DNA of 64,000 bases from Charina bottae (Eukaryota > Chordata > Lepidosauria > Squamata > Charinaidae), in the NCBI GenBank assembly GCA_023362775.1, contig JALMGJ010000061.1:1064001-1128000 (forward strand), written 5' to 3'. The translations under genes and the position numbers were made by a program. Positions 22,171 to 33,368 of this stretch are shown here, one piece after another. Each line of letters begins with the position of its first letter. Position 1 is the first letter of the stretch. The notes below the pieces were generated by a model. The model ran no database searches, was not told where the DNA came from, and was given only the letters and a program-made list of their open reading frames with translations.

Positions 22171-25100
22171 ATCCAACCCAAGCAGAGATGCCATTTGCCC
22201 AAGGGTGAGAATAATGCTTCTCTCTCCCCCCTCCCTCCAAGGGTCTCGAAGCCCCTGGGACTTAAAGTTGGCTGCAACCCAGCTCTTGGGTGGGTAGGCG
22301 GGAGAGAGAGGAACCCTTTGCAAACGCAGCACAAATTGCTTAGTTCTCATGCAGCCAAGGTGCTGTGATGGGCAAGCAAGCTGGACGTTGCGCCAAATCC
22401 CCCTTCCTGTCCTTGTCCATGCGGGACCCCTGGTCAGCCTTGGAGAAACCAAACCGGGTCTAGGCTCTGGGCTCTGAGATGCCGATGCAAAAGGGGTGGA
22501 GCTTGGGTTGCACCATTGGGGTCGTTACCTTGACGTTTTTGACCCCGCTCTGCAGACCCCCCTGGTCGTTTGCACCGCAAGGGATGGAGGTTAATCACGG
22601 TTGCCCATGCAGCTCGGCTAGGTTCAAGTCCTACCAGGTGTGATCAACTCAGTCCTGCATGCACGCATTTGGGGATTGGGGGCGAGAGTTCATTAGGAGA
22701 CCAGCAACGTTGGGTCGAAAGCAGCAGAAGCAGAGTAAGCGGGTGGCTGTACTGCTGAACCAAGGCAAGGCCCACCTTAGTGGCTGTGGGAACTCTTGCA
22801 CAGCCAGGCGCCGAGCGAAGGGGAGCCGCAGCAGACCGGTTTTGTTCATGTAGCCTGGTTTCGCCTTGACCTCACTCCCAGCCCGAGACTTCTTTTGTTT
22901 TCCTTTTCTTCTTGCTCTGTTTCCAAACACCCGATAGCCTTGGTGTTGAGCACACAGTTCTACAGGCAACCTTATCTCCCGCCTGGAAAGTAATGATTTG
23001 GCCAAGCAAACAGAGAGAACTCCGTGGAACCTGCCAGGAGCAGCAGAGCTCTGCCAGATTGCCCGTCCTTGGTGGGGCAGAGGCAGAAAAGGCAATTAGG
23101 AGGAAGGCAGCCCCATAGCTGGGGGGCAGGGAGAAGATCCGGAGATGTCCTCCTGATTGCCTTCCTTGTTTCCCTTAGACAGAGAGGAGATTTCAGGTTC
23201 TTCTGAATTCTGCATCGTAGCGCTTGAGCCTCAGGGACAGCTTCTATTATTAAAGGCCCATCCTTGCCCAGATTAAAGCAAGGAACACCTTCACCCGTGA
23301 AGTAAGTTAGCGGGGAACGACGTGAAAATGTTCACTTATGCGACAGCGTGTGGCCCGCAAGTTGTCTTGACTGCGAAAGCATTCGAAATTACAGTGTGTT
23401 CCCCTGCTATAGTAGAAGCCCCAGCCAGCATAGCCAGGCTCATAGGATCGGAGGTCCAGAAGATCTGGCAGGATGGGGAGTCTATTCTGCCTAGGAGCAG
23501 CCAGCAGACACAGGAGCATTGCCTAGAAACGTAAGAGACTTCTGGTGCCAATTGCCGCTGGATCTTTCCTGTGGCATATACCCCCAAACAGGGCTTCCAG
23601 GGAGGTGAATGTGAGATTTGACCCCATCCTTGCAGCAACGGACAAGGGGAGGCTGAAGGAGTTCTGATGGGGCAGGACCTGAAGCAACCTAGAAGCTACA
23701 GAGCGGGCTTCTTTGTGGGATTTGTTACTATTCTCTTCCTTTTGTCCAAGTCGCAAATTCATTCTTTCCAGCCCTGAAACCATCCCGGAGTGGGAATTTC
23801 AGGCTCCGCAACGCCTTCAATTTCTCCACCCACATGTCCAAGGACTTGGCGTCCCAAAAAAGTGAACTCTGCTTAGGTCACATCCTAGGAAGAGGATGCA
23901 GATCTACAGGAGTTGCTTGGTGCTTTTCTTTCTTGTTTCAAGGGTGGAGGCCCTTGGGACATTTTTTTCTGTGACTTTTGATGCTGGTCAACCTTGAATT
24001 TTTCTGAGAGGGCCAGGAGATGCGTGGGTATGTGGGATCATATTTCCTTTGATTAAGGAAGATGTTGTTGCTAAGTGTTGGAGAGACATCCTCCCTTGGG
24101 TTTGGCCACTAATGGCAGAACATCCAAAGATGGATGGAAGTTGAAGAAGGCAGTGGTTACATCCAGCTGCAGGAAGGAATGTGGCGATCTCTGCATTTGG
24201 GAAGGGCGCTCTCCCATCAGCCATGTGTTTTAGGATGGTTGTTAGGACTACATAGATGACCAAAGCTTAAGACATCTGGCCAAATGTTTCTTCCACATCT
24301 GCTTGTGGTTTCCATTAATCACACACCCAGCTTGCCTTCTAGCCAAATTCCAAGAAAAAGACTGGCTTACATGCTAGATCTGTCTTGTTGCTTTCTGGTC
24401 CTGATGTTGTGCCTCCCTGCCCCACCCCCCAACTCTGGAAGATTGGCCAGGTCATTGATGCAGGAGGAACATGTTGATACCAGCTTCTGTGGTTGGCTGC
24501 TTCAAAGGAGAAGTCCGATGGGAAGCAGAGAACATCTGAAGCCCATGGAATAATCTTGTTTATAGGGGATGGACTGGCTGAGCTATCGGGGCCATGTGCC
24601 CAGGAAACTGAGCTGCAAGGACCTCATGGAGAGGGGCTTTCATAGAAACATGGCTGCTTTGTAGAAGAGGAGGACTTGTATCTGCTGAGGTTGCAAAGGA
24701 AGACGCATGGGATAGTCTGGCAAAAGCGGAGAGGCAGTAGGTCTCAAAGCAGGAAGCAAAGTGGAGGTCCTTGGGAGGGAATGGGGTATCCAGTGTTAAG
24801 GCTGGAGACTCCATCAGCCTTCTCCAAATCTGTGCCCCTTCCCCAAAGATGCCTTGGAGCCCAGCTGCAAGAGCTGCTAGCTAGACTACAGGCCAGGAAG
24901 CACCAGAAGGAAGGACCCAGCAATACTCTAGCAGCATATTTAGGGACTTTGGAGCGGAGAAAAGTCTCCTAAACTGTTGATCGTTTCACGCTTCAAGCCT
25001 TGGGGATTTTTGAACATCTCAGAACAACAACTCAGTTATATCTAGGATCTGACTGTCTCTCCGGTCCCTTAGAGCTCCGATGGGGGAAATGCAGCCTGTT

Positions 25101-27496
25101 CTTGTAACGTACTATTGTCTGGCTTGTGCAGCTACTCAAGAGAAGGGGTGCGGAGGAGGGGTCCCTGCTTGGGGCAAGAAATTGCTCGGTTGGCTGCAAA
25201 CAGGGTGTCACGAGAACACGACCTGAGCCCTTTCATTGGAACATACAAGCCCACTTTGGAATTGATCTCATGGCACTGTTCTGATGGCGCCAAGGTGTCC
25301 TGCTCAAATTAATGGCACTGTATTTGAAGATGTCCCAGAAATGTGGGGTTGGTGTGTCTTTTTTTAAAAAAATTGTGCTTGGGGGCTGACTGTGTTGGTG
25401 GTCAAGGGCTGAGTCAGGAGGCTGCTAAATCAGGACATCCTGTTTGGGGTTTGAGGAGAAAATGTGCTGAGATAGCTGCTTGCATTGTTTTGCAGACAGA
25501 GCTAGCAAAATCTCTTTGCAAAGTATTCTGATGCTGGAGGTGGGTGGAAGCTAGAACAGAAAGAGGAGCTCTGAAAGTTTCCATCAGAGGTGAGAGCCAG
25601 GATCCTTAATCCCACGGCTCCCTCTTGCAGTGTTTTATGGGCCATTTGCTTGGCATAATGACAACGCACAAAAACATGAAAAATCTGTCCCGCCAACCCA
25701 ACAAGGGCATGTTGTTGACCTCTGACATTTATTCTGAAGTCACAGGTGAGTTTTCCCCCAGCCCTATTCCACTTCATACCTTCCGAGAAGTTCTGTTCTG
25801 CCTTCGGAAATCCCTCATTTTTGATTCTCTTTTGAGTTCAAAAGCAGAGAATTAGCTTGAAGGGCATTGTTTGTCCCACAGAACCAGGACACATGAAGTA
25901 TCGGGTGGTCAGGACGCTGCTTTCATTTGATTTAACACCATTGCCCCAAAGTATTTACCAGATGGAATCTGACCTAGTAAATCACATTCATACATGCATC
26001 GTACCATCTTCTTGGCAGAGCAGTTCCTTTCACCCACATTCTGCTCCTCAGGGATACTTCAGTGATACATGATGGGATTTGTGTTGGTGAGCAGAGTAGG
26101 CAGCAAGGGAAGGAAATCCCATTCATTTAGCAGTATTATCCATAGCCCTTAATTACTGTCCTTCGGCCTTGAGGATAGAAATTTCTTGTCATGTCTCTGA
26201 GATGTTGGAACCTCCAGTCAGTTCGGAATTGCTCAGAGGATGAATCCATTTCATCCCCAAATGGGCCATTTTGGCATTCCCCAGAGCGGCGGAGTTTCTT
26301 ATTTAACAAGCCTCCCTGGAGCATTTCTTAAGGAAGAGAAAACACTTCTTTGTTGAGTAAAGATCTCAGAAGGGCTGTGGCCTGGAATCTCTCTGAGGCC
26401 GGCCAATTTAGGATTGCTGAAGAACAAGGAAGATTCCTGATGGAATATAGAGTGAATTAGATGGACCCTCCTGGGAATTTCGTTTCTCAAGTGGGTCACA
26501 AATTGGGATTTAGTAAATGGTGAAGAAACACATCAGGGGAAGAAAGGAAATATTGACTGGAGTGAAAGACCCCAGAGCAGGATATTGCGGGAGGTGCGAT
26601 TGAAAATGCCTAGGTAGCCCATCCACGTTCCCCTGATCTTGAAAAGCTCTGTCTGTTTCTAAAAAATGAGGGGGTGAAAACCCACGAGGCAGATCTTTCT
26701 GGAAAGAAGTCGTGTGTGTCCCTAGAAAGAGCAGGACTCCACGCTGTGCCCGATCCAGAACCTCTATCTTGCCAGATACCCCCAAGCCTGGAGCCCCTTC
26801 TGTCCTTGGGAGAGAGCCATACACCCCCTGCCCGAGGGCAGAGCTGGCCCTTCATGGGTTGGCACCCCGGGGCGATTCCAGGGTGGCAGAGCCTTTTCTG
26901 CCTGATTCAGAGTCACCCAAACCGCTGCACCCACCAGGACAGGGGGAAGACGAAACAAAAACAAACTTCGCCGAGGAGTTTCCTCTTTCCAAGGGGCAGC
27001 CAACGATAAGAACGCCTGCACGCCGCAAACCCAGCCCTTGCCTGTTCAAGGCGGCGGCTGGAATGGTTCATTAAGCAGGAGTGCTGCTTCCCCTCGTCTG
27101 CTGATATTCTTCGTTCTGCGGGGTGCCATTATTGATGTTTGCTTCGTGCCCTTGGCAGGAAAAGCTCCCGCACGGCCGACTCAGCTGAACCGGCCCCGGC
27201 TTCGCTTTCTCCGGATTCCTTCTCCCAGCATCGCTTGTGGACGGTAAGCACGTTCAGGTCGAGGACCTGCCTGAATCCTGACTCTTCTTGGTCCATTGCT
27301 CTGACTTTGGCAAGGTTAGAGACACGTTGTGGTTCTAGGGTTTGGGGTGTCGTCGGAGAAACGAAACGAATCCAGACATCACTGTGCCTGGCCGTGCGCT
27401 TGTGATTTTCAGTGGAAATGGTTCAGGGAGAGGAGAAGAGACCACGATGGTCAAGCTGAACAATGATTTGCAAGCTCTTGGCTTCATCATATGATA
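22171..27496. other. Intergenic DNA, no gene seen
   Basis: No coding exon recognised in about 5.3 kb. A box-B-like GGTTCAAGTCC at 22621-22631 has no matching box A. 22487-22550 repeats the MITE-like piece GGGGTGGAGCTTGGGTTG. 26930-27250 is locally CpG-rich. Untranslated CMKLR1 exons could lie here but I cannot place them. Confidence 0.4.
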
Positions 27497-27504
27497 GTCT
27501 AGAC

Positions 27505-27617
27505 CAGTGTTTCTCAACCTTGGCGACTTGAAGACGTGTGGACTTCAACTCCCAGAATTCTCCAGCCAGCCACGCTGGTTCCACACGTCTTCAAGTCGCC
27601 AAGGTTGAGACACACTG
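27505..27617. mobile_element. Palindromic hAT MITE with perfect target duplication
   Basis: CAGTGTTTCTCAACCTTGGC to its mirror ending ACACACTG, arms almost perfectly complementary around AGCCACGCTGG. Flanked by GTCTAGAC at 27497-27504 and again at 27618-27625, an exact 8-bp duplication that fits the hAT consensus NTCTAGAN. Confidence 0.9.
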
Positions 27618-27625
27618 GTCTAGAC

Positions 27626-28194
27626 GGCCAAAGAACCTTGGATCTGGAACCTCTGGAACCATGTTCCAGTTCACCCACAGCTTTGGAAAGACACTCAGGT
27701 CAGGGTCCTGTAGAGCGCCCGATTCTAAGGCCCAGATGGATTTGCCTCGTCTTCCTTGCCCAGACCGGCTGCCCATCCATTTCCTTGCCACCGAACGTAA
27801 AACTTGGCCACAAAATGTTAATGCTGTCACTGAAATGTTTTTGCTTGCCCAGAAATCTCCAGTCCCAGCTTAAAAGTTTCCATTAGGCTCCGTTCCGCAG
27901 GACCTCCAAGGAGAAGTGCTCTGCTGATAGGAATGTGACCCCAAAGCATCCAGATTTACTAAGAGTGGGTCAGACTCAACCTATCTAAGTTTTATATTCC
28001 CATCCATATTGTCTTTGACAACAGTTCTGAGTATTGCAAGTGATGCCCTTAGTTATCGCCATTAAAATTTCAAAGCTCACCAGGGCCTTTCTCTCAGGAA
28101 AGGGTGGAAGAAAACATGTTAGCCTATTTATTATGTATTAAATTATTTACACCACTATGCTCAGCTTGCCAAAGTATTTTCTTCTTTTTTCAAA
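27626..28194. other. Intergenic DNA, no gene seen
   Basis: Nothing recognised between the MITE and the SINE tail. Confidence 0.45.
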
Positions 28195-28375
28195 TTTTAT
28201 TTTTATTTTATTTTATTTTATTTTATTTTATTTTATTTTATTTTATTTTATTTTATTTTATTTTATTTTATTTTATTTTATTTTATTATTTTATTTTATT
28301 TTATTATTTTATTTTATTTTATTTTATTTTATTTTATTTATTATTTTATTTATTTTATTATTTCATTTTATATTT
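28195..28375. repeat. (TTTTA)n array at a SINE tail
   Basis: Roughly 180 bp of TTTTA units with a few TTATT slips. It is the expanded (TAAAA)n tail of the minus-strand SINE that follows. Confidence 0.95.
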
Positions 28376-28406
28376 TATATTTTATATTATTTATTTTCTA
28401 TCCTGC

Positions 28407-28439
<33 letters not shown>

Positions 28440-28605
28440 TATTATTATTATTATTATTTATAAATAACTCAAGGCGACGAACATACCTAATACTCCTCCT
28501 TCCTCCTATTTTCCCCACAACAACAACCCTGTGAGGTGAGTTGGGATGAGAGACAGGGACCGGCCCAAGGTCACCCAGCCGGCTTTCATGCCTAAGGTGG
28601 GAGCT
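28376..28605 (-). mobile_element. tRNA-derived MIR-like SINE, minus strand, 5' truncated
   Basis: Matches the 3' part of the SINE at 19022-20472 in reverse: TTTATTTTCTATCCTGCC, AACTCAAGGCGACGAACATA, CCCTGTGAGGTGAGTTGGG, CCCAAGGTCACCCAGCCGGC. The short AATAAT run inside the consensus has grown here into (CAT)n and (TTA)n blocks at 28407-28458. It ends near the CCTAAGG that follows box B, with no 102-bp duplication. Confidence 0.75.
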
Positions 28606-29118
28606 AAAATGTCAGCTAATGTCAGCTAAAAGAAGCCTGCTTGTGCTTTAATATAACTTGGTATCTGGCAGATGTTCCACCACTATAAGCTTATCGGCAC
28701 TGTCTCTCCTGCAAAGCATGCTGGGACATTTTCAAGGCGGCACACTCTTCTCATTTTGGAGAGTGCTGTTTCTTCTCACACCGCATTAAGTCTCACCATT
28801 GCTTTCCATGTGTTGGAATTGGCCTCCCTCTTCTGGAACTAAATCACTGGGTAGGGTCACCCAAGGAAGAAGATGGTGCAACCTTGTCCGGGAGTGTAGA
28901 AATTAGGCTACACTCTTCTCTACCCTTATCACTTAGTTTTGACTTGCAACAATACAGTAGTTCTTTCGCCTGGTTGTTATTCAGCCCCTCCAGGCAATCT
29001 TAGAGGGGGCTCCCTCTCATTGGCTTGCGCTGTCTGTCTCCACTCTTCTTGTTTCCTAGCCATCGTCTAAGTTACCTTGGCACAATGTCACGTTTTTGAC
29101 CAATCTGTGTTCCAACAG
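28606..29118 (+). other. End of the intron upstream of the CMKLR1 coding exon
   Basis: No repeat or exon seen. The stretch ends in GTGTTCCAACAG, a fair 3' splice acceptor with AG at 29117-29118. Confidence 0.4.
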
Positions 29119-29121
29119 GTC

Positions 29122-30195
29122 ATGGACGGGCTGGATAATTCTTCAGACTACGTAGACTACTACGATTATGTTTATAACAACACTGTTAGAGAAACCTATA
29201 ACAAAAGACCAAGCAAAGTCCTGACCATCGTTGAAGTCCTTGCTGTTCTCATCTACAGCATCACCTGCCTCCTAGGTCTACTGGGCAACGGTTTGGTCAT
29301 CGCCATTATATTCAAGATGAAAAAATCGGTCACCACTATCTGGTTCCTCAACTTGGCAGCTGCTGACTTTCTGTTTAATGTCTTCTTGCCCTTGAACATT
29401 GCCTACACAGCCATGAACTACCACTGGGTCTTCGGAAGAGACATGTGCAAAGTCACCTCTTTACTTCTGAACCTCAACATGTACACCAGTGTGTTTTTGT
29501 TGACCACCATCAGCTTTGATCGTTGCATTTTGGTGATTTTCCCAGTCCAATCCCAAAAACATCGGACTCCTACAATTGCCTGGTTGTTCTGCATCCTAAT
29601 TTGGGCAATTGGTTTTTTAATGAGCTCCCCTTCCCTTGTTTTTCGAGACACCACAACCTTCCAGGACCGCATCTCTTGTTTTCACAACTTCTCCTTGTCC
29701 AGTTCTCCGAATGACACCACCCTTGGCTTTCAGAGACATAGAATGGTAACCACAGTTCGATTCCTGATGGGGTTTATCATACCAATGATCATTATCACAG
29801 TATGCTACATTACCATAATTTTTCGGCTGAAAAGGAACCGTCTTGCCAAGTCGAAGAAGCCGTTGAGAATTATTGTTGCCATTATAACCACCTTCTTCTT
29901 ATGTTGGTGTCCCTATCATACCTTCTATCTCCTGGAAACTCAGCACCACTCAGTCCCAAAGACCGTATTGGAGATTGGACTGCCCCTTGTCACCGCCATT
30001 GCTGTTTCTAACAGCTGCATGAACCCCATCCTGTATGTCTTCATGGGCCAAGATTTCAAAAAGTTTAAGATCACCATCCTGTCCAGACTGGCTAATGCAC
30101 TGACCGAGGACACAATCCACTCAATCCATTCATTCACACGCAAGAGCTTCACAAAACCCAGTTCGGTGACTGAAAAAGAATCAATTTTACTCTGA
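29122..30195 (+). CDS. CMKLR1: Chemerin chemokine-like receptor 1 (CMKLR1)
   Basis: A class A G-protein-coupled receptor for chemerin, acting at the plasma membrane of leukocytes and fat cells and signalling mainly through Gi. The coding region is one uninterrupted exon of 357 codons. The first in-frame ATG (29122) has G at -3 and +4 and lies 3 nt after the splice acceptor AG (29117-29118); the frame is open further upstream but only with a TTG. Visible marks: N-glycosylation sites N6 and N19 in a Tyr/Asp-rich N-terminus, TM1 GNGLV (N56), TM2 D82, disulfide cysteines C109 and C186, DRC at 133-135 (as in CMKLR1 rather than the usual DRY), CWCP 261-264, NPILY 301-305, helix 8 QDFKKFK and a Ser/Thr-rich tail. 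The second extracellular loop is about a dozen residues shorter than in the human protein (373 aa). WSCD2 next door supports CMKLR1 over its relative CMKLR2/GPR1. Confidence 0.95.
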   Translation: MDGLDNSSDYVDYYDYVYNNTVRETYNKRPSKVLTIVEVLAVLIYSITCLLGLLGNGLVIAIIFKMKKSVTTIWFLNLAAADFLFNVFLPLNIAYTAMNYHWVFGRDMCKVTSLLLNLNMYTSVFLLTTISFDRCILVIFPVQSQKHRTPTIAWLFCILIWAIGFLMSSPSLVFRDTTTFQDRISCFHNFSLSSSPNDTTLGFQRHRMVTTVRFLMGFIIPMIIITVCYITIIFRLKRNRLAKSKKPLRIIVAIITTFFLCWCPYHTFYLLETQHHSVPKTVLEIGLPLVTAIAVSNSCMNPILYVFMGQDFKKFKITILSRLANALTEDTIHSIHSFTRKSFTKPSSVTEKESILL

Positions 30196-31375
30196 GCTTT
30201 GGGACCTAACATGGATTACAATAGTTTATTGGCTTCCAGCAATGACTCAAAGCCCCCCGTGATTATCTTGTTGGATTATTTCAACGGTTTCAGAAGGAGT
30301 GTGAATTTGGCTTGATGAATCTAAGCCAATCACGGTTATGTCATTCTAACTACACTTGTTTATTCTTATCAGAGCTTTTCGAAGGCTGTGTCGTAAACAC
30401 CTGCTCCTAACCATATAAACAAGCTTCATGACATAGGAAGGCCCAGCTGTTGAAATTCAACCTCTAAACTCTTCACTGCATCCTACAAGTTCTTGGCAAT
30501 AAATATATCTGAGCTATGGGAAAAATTGTGTGCCCCCATTCCCTGCTCTGAGCATTGGGAAGTTTAGGGTTAGCTGTCTTTAGACAGGACACTGAAACGA
30601 TGGGTTTTTCTAATCATTTGTACCTGTATATATCTAGATGTGATTTCTCATTCTACCACCTTCCATGTGAACAGACTTACAAGAGACAACCAGGCCTGAT
30701 TCTCTAACACATTTTCAGCAATACCCAATTTTCCCAGTGGAGAATTTGATTCTAGTAAAAGAAAGCTTCCTTCTGTACTATAAATCATGCTTCGGGGAAT
30801 GATCATTTCATACAGCTCTGTCCAGCAATGTTCTCTCTCTTGTTGTCTTTTCTGCCAGATTTCATAGTCCATTAATAAATCTTTTCTCTAGGAGGTAGGC
30901 TGAGCATTCTGTCTATCCAATTTCATGCACAGTTAATTTGGGAAATAATTCATTTTTCCCTCTTTTTCTTTTCACGGAATAGACTGAAGTCTGAAGTGCT
31001 GAGCAGAAGCCAACCCTGGGTTTATAAGTTGGTTTTTACTTATCCCAAATCTAACAAAATCACTTTCGATTGTGTGTGGAAAGACATGGACTGTGGGGCC
31101 TATCCTGCAACAGGCTTCTGAAGCCCCCTTCCACCTTAACTCGTTTGAAGTGTTCTGCAGAACAATATCTCCATCTTGGAGTAGATCAACAAGGATTTCT
31201 AACTACCAGTGGTTTACAAAACAGGCCCCCAAAAAAGGAAGTTGTGGAAAACTTGCTGTATCGGGAATGACCTCTTGCATGAAAAATAAGAGAATATAAC
31301 TTTGCTAAGAATATAACCAGAGCCATTCAACAATCTTTTCCAGCCAGTGAACCTTGAGGATTTAGTAAATAAAAG
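30196..31375 (+). other. CMKLR1: Probable CMKLR1 3' untranslated region
   Basis: Sequence after the TGA is AT-rich and largely free of recognisable repeats up to the SINE at 31494. Candidate polyadenylation signals AATAAA lie at 30498-30503, 30874-30879 and 31368-31373. Which one is used cannot be told from sequence alone. Confidence 0.4.
30498..30503 (+). terminator. Candidate CMKLR1 polyadenylation signal
   Basis: AATAAA about 300 nt past the stop codon. Alternatives are at 30874 and 31368. Confidence 0.35.
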
Positions 31376-31493
31376 GAGCTCCAACTAGAGACAGTCTCAA
31401 TCCAGGCCGTATCTGTATGACATGCATTGAAAAATTAGTCTGTTGTGTCAGGTTTTCTGCAAATGATTAATAATGAAAAAGTATGCACTGGTA

Positions 31494-31608
31494 CATGACC
31501 GTGGAAGCGTCTTCGGACAACGCTGGCTCTTTGGCTAACAAACGGAGATGAGCACCGGCCCCTAGGGTCGGACACGACTGCACAAATGTGCGAGGGGGGG
31601 GGAACCTT
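31494..31608 (+). mobile_element. Sauria-type SINE, 3' half
   Basis: CATGACCGTGGAAGCGTCTT, then AACGCTGGCTCTTTGGCTAA, ACGGAGATGAGCACCGGCCC and GTCGGACACGACTGCACAAA. It is nearly identical to 38418-38522. The GTCGGACACGACTG end is shared with BovB LINE tails, as described for Sauria SINEs. The tRNA-like head is missing. Confidence 0.75.
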
Positions 31609-33235
31609 TATGCACTGGTAATTGTTGTACGTAACATTCCTAACATGCACATGTTTCTACACATCTGTACTTAAGATATGGTGGGGTTATTTTTTACTCA
31701 GTATTTCTAAAGATACTGCTTTTTTCCATAAGCAATTTCCCTATGTCCATCTTTTTTAAATGAAAAAATCCCAAATAGTGATATCCTGTAGCATTCTTGT
31801 TGCGAAGCGGAGCATACATTAAAGACACACATTTTTGTGCCATGTTTTGAGTGAAGAAATATTTGGAGAGGGATACTAATAAGGGCAGATCACACTATTT
31901 CTCTTGAAAAGAAATTTGTGTTGAATCTGACATTCTCACCCACGCAAGCCTGAACTCATTCAATTTTTGCTCTATATAATCTAATATAAAGGACAGGCAT
32001 TCAGACTCATAATGGAAGAAAATGATAACTTGAAAACCTTTTTTGAGCAAGAATTTCTCTCTGAAGAAAAAGTTTTTAAAGCTTCTTCAGAGATAAATTC
32101 TGGTCTCCTTAACGTTAATACTTCTTTAAAATTATTTATTATTTTATTATTTATTAATTCAATTTATATGGCTGCCCATTTCAACAAGGGACTTTTTAAT
32201 CTTTGTCCAGGAGGGAAGCTCCTCCATTTCTTCAGAAATGTGGAAAAAAAAATTCTGAAGGAGAAGCTCTAATTGTTGCTTCTGTTGTAAATGTTCTTCA
32301 TTTCCTTTTCCAGCAGAACATGAAAGCTTCTCTTGAAGAGAAATTATGTTCTGAGGTTGGTCTCCAAAGCAAAGTTGACGGAGTCTTGTACTTCCCTTGG
32401 GTTTTGTTGCAATTTTTCAGGTTTTGTCAAATTCTCTGGTGAAGGTGCCCCAGCTTGACGTTCCTCATGGGGTTGCTGACATTGGTATAAAATCTGGAAG
32501 AGGCCTCTTTGTATGCCACCTTGACTTCTCCAAAAAAAGTGCTGTATAAGGGCACTAAATAAATAGTAGAATGCCTCCCTTCGTTGGTATCTTCTGACAA
32601 CCCCAGTCATGGAGTTTTTCAGACCTCTGCTTCTCCTTGGCACTGGAGATGCTGCACAGGACACCACCAAGAAGCAACAGCTCTTAGTGCCTCAGCGTTT
32701 TTCATCTGCAAAGTGTTTTGCACATTTTCATCTAATTAATCGAAGTGTCACTGAATGAGGGCAAATTTTGTTCCTGGCAGGAAAGATTCCTCTCTGAGGC
32801 AGGCCAACAGGCATTGGATGAGGGGAACTGCAGCTTTGTTTTCAATGTCTTCAAACAAAGGATGTGGTCTAATATAAGGTATTTTAATACTTAATTTCCA
32901 CGAATGCATGCATCTTTAGGTAGACTTTTTTTTAAATTGATGAACTGCTCTGCAAACGTTGCAGAAGTGTGAATTTCAGAGAGGAATGCATTTGGCTTCT
33001 GCAGGCTTTGAAAAAGAAAGGAAGGTTGTGTTCAAAGACCAGCTAGACATATTAGAGAGCCCAATCATTTAAGAATAGCATTCATGTTGTGAACACTACT
33101 AGCAATATGTCCCCAAATTATCCAGCAGAAATGAAAGAGAGAGAAAAAAGAAACCAATGTCACGATAAGTCAGTTGTTCAGTCCATTCCTGAAACTTAAT
33201 TTGTGGGCAAAAAGCGCTTTCATTTTCAATATGTT
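31609..33235. other. Intergenic DNA with a short LINE tail
   Basis: No gene seen. AT-rich. The only recognisable repeat is the minus-strand LINE tail at 32130-32192. Confidence 0.45.
32130..32192 (-). mobile_element. Degenerate LINE 3'-tail fragment
   Basis: ATTATTTATTATTTTATTAT followed by CAATTTATATGGCTGCCCAT. On the - strand this is a worn copy of the terminus seen at 5147-5208. Confidence 0.45.
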
Positions 33236-33368
33236 TGGCTGTTGTGGGTCTTCCGGGCTGTGTGGCCGTGTTCTGGAAGTTGTGGTTCCTAACGTTTCGC
33301 CAGCATCTGTGGCCGGCATCTTCAGAGGGCAGGAGCACAGACAGAAGCGATCTCTCTGTGCCCAGGTG
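33236..33368 (-). mobile_element. Penelope-like repeat fragment with hammerhead core
   Basis: Contains TGTTGTGGGTCTTCCGGGCT, TGTGGCCGTGTTCTGGAAGT and TAACGTTTCGCCAGCATCTG, a repeat I know to be common in lizard genomes. Read on the - strand it contains a well-formed minimal hammerhead (33284-33329). No reverse transcriptase is present, so class assignment depends on the ribozyme motif. Confidence 0.5.
33284..33329 (-). ncRNA. Minimal hammerhead-ribozyme-like motif, best formed of three
   Basis: On the - strand: CCT (left side of stem I), CTGAAGA (33325-33319), stem II GCCGGC paired with GCTGGC across a 7-nt loop (one G-U), GAAA (33298-33295), CGTT (33294-33291), then AGG completing stem I. 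Both core strands CUGANGA and GAAA are intact, and the predicted cleavage site would be GUU before AGG. Stem III is only a C-G pair plus the core A-U, as in the minimal forms known from Penelope-like elements, which are weak in vitro and may work as dimers. Confidence 0.5.

Noticed and set aside
22587..22640. tRNA-like box B GGTTCAAGTCC
   Set aside because: No box A at the right distance and no acceptor-stem pairing.
28104..28534. Phe/Tyr/Leu-rich 'membrane protein' frames
   Set aside because: Translation of the (TTTTA)n and (CAT)n arrays.
1..29000. Search for FICD or SART3 exons upstream of CMKLR1
   Set aside because: These are the next genes in human, but no frame here resembles them; they presumably lie outside the window.
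29077..29121. 15-codon N-terminal extension of CMKLR1
   Set aside because: It would start at TTG and crosses the splice acceptor AG at 29117-29118; the first ATG is 29122.
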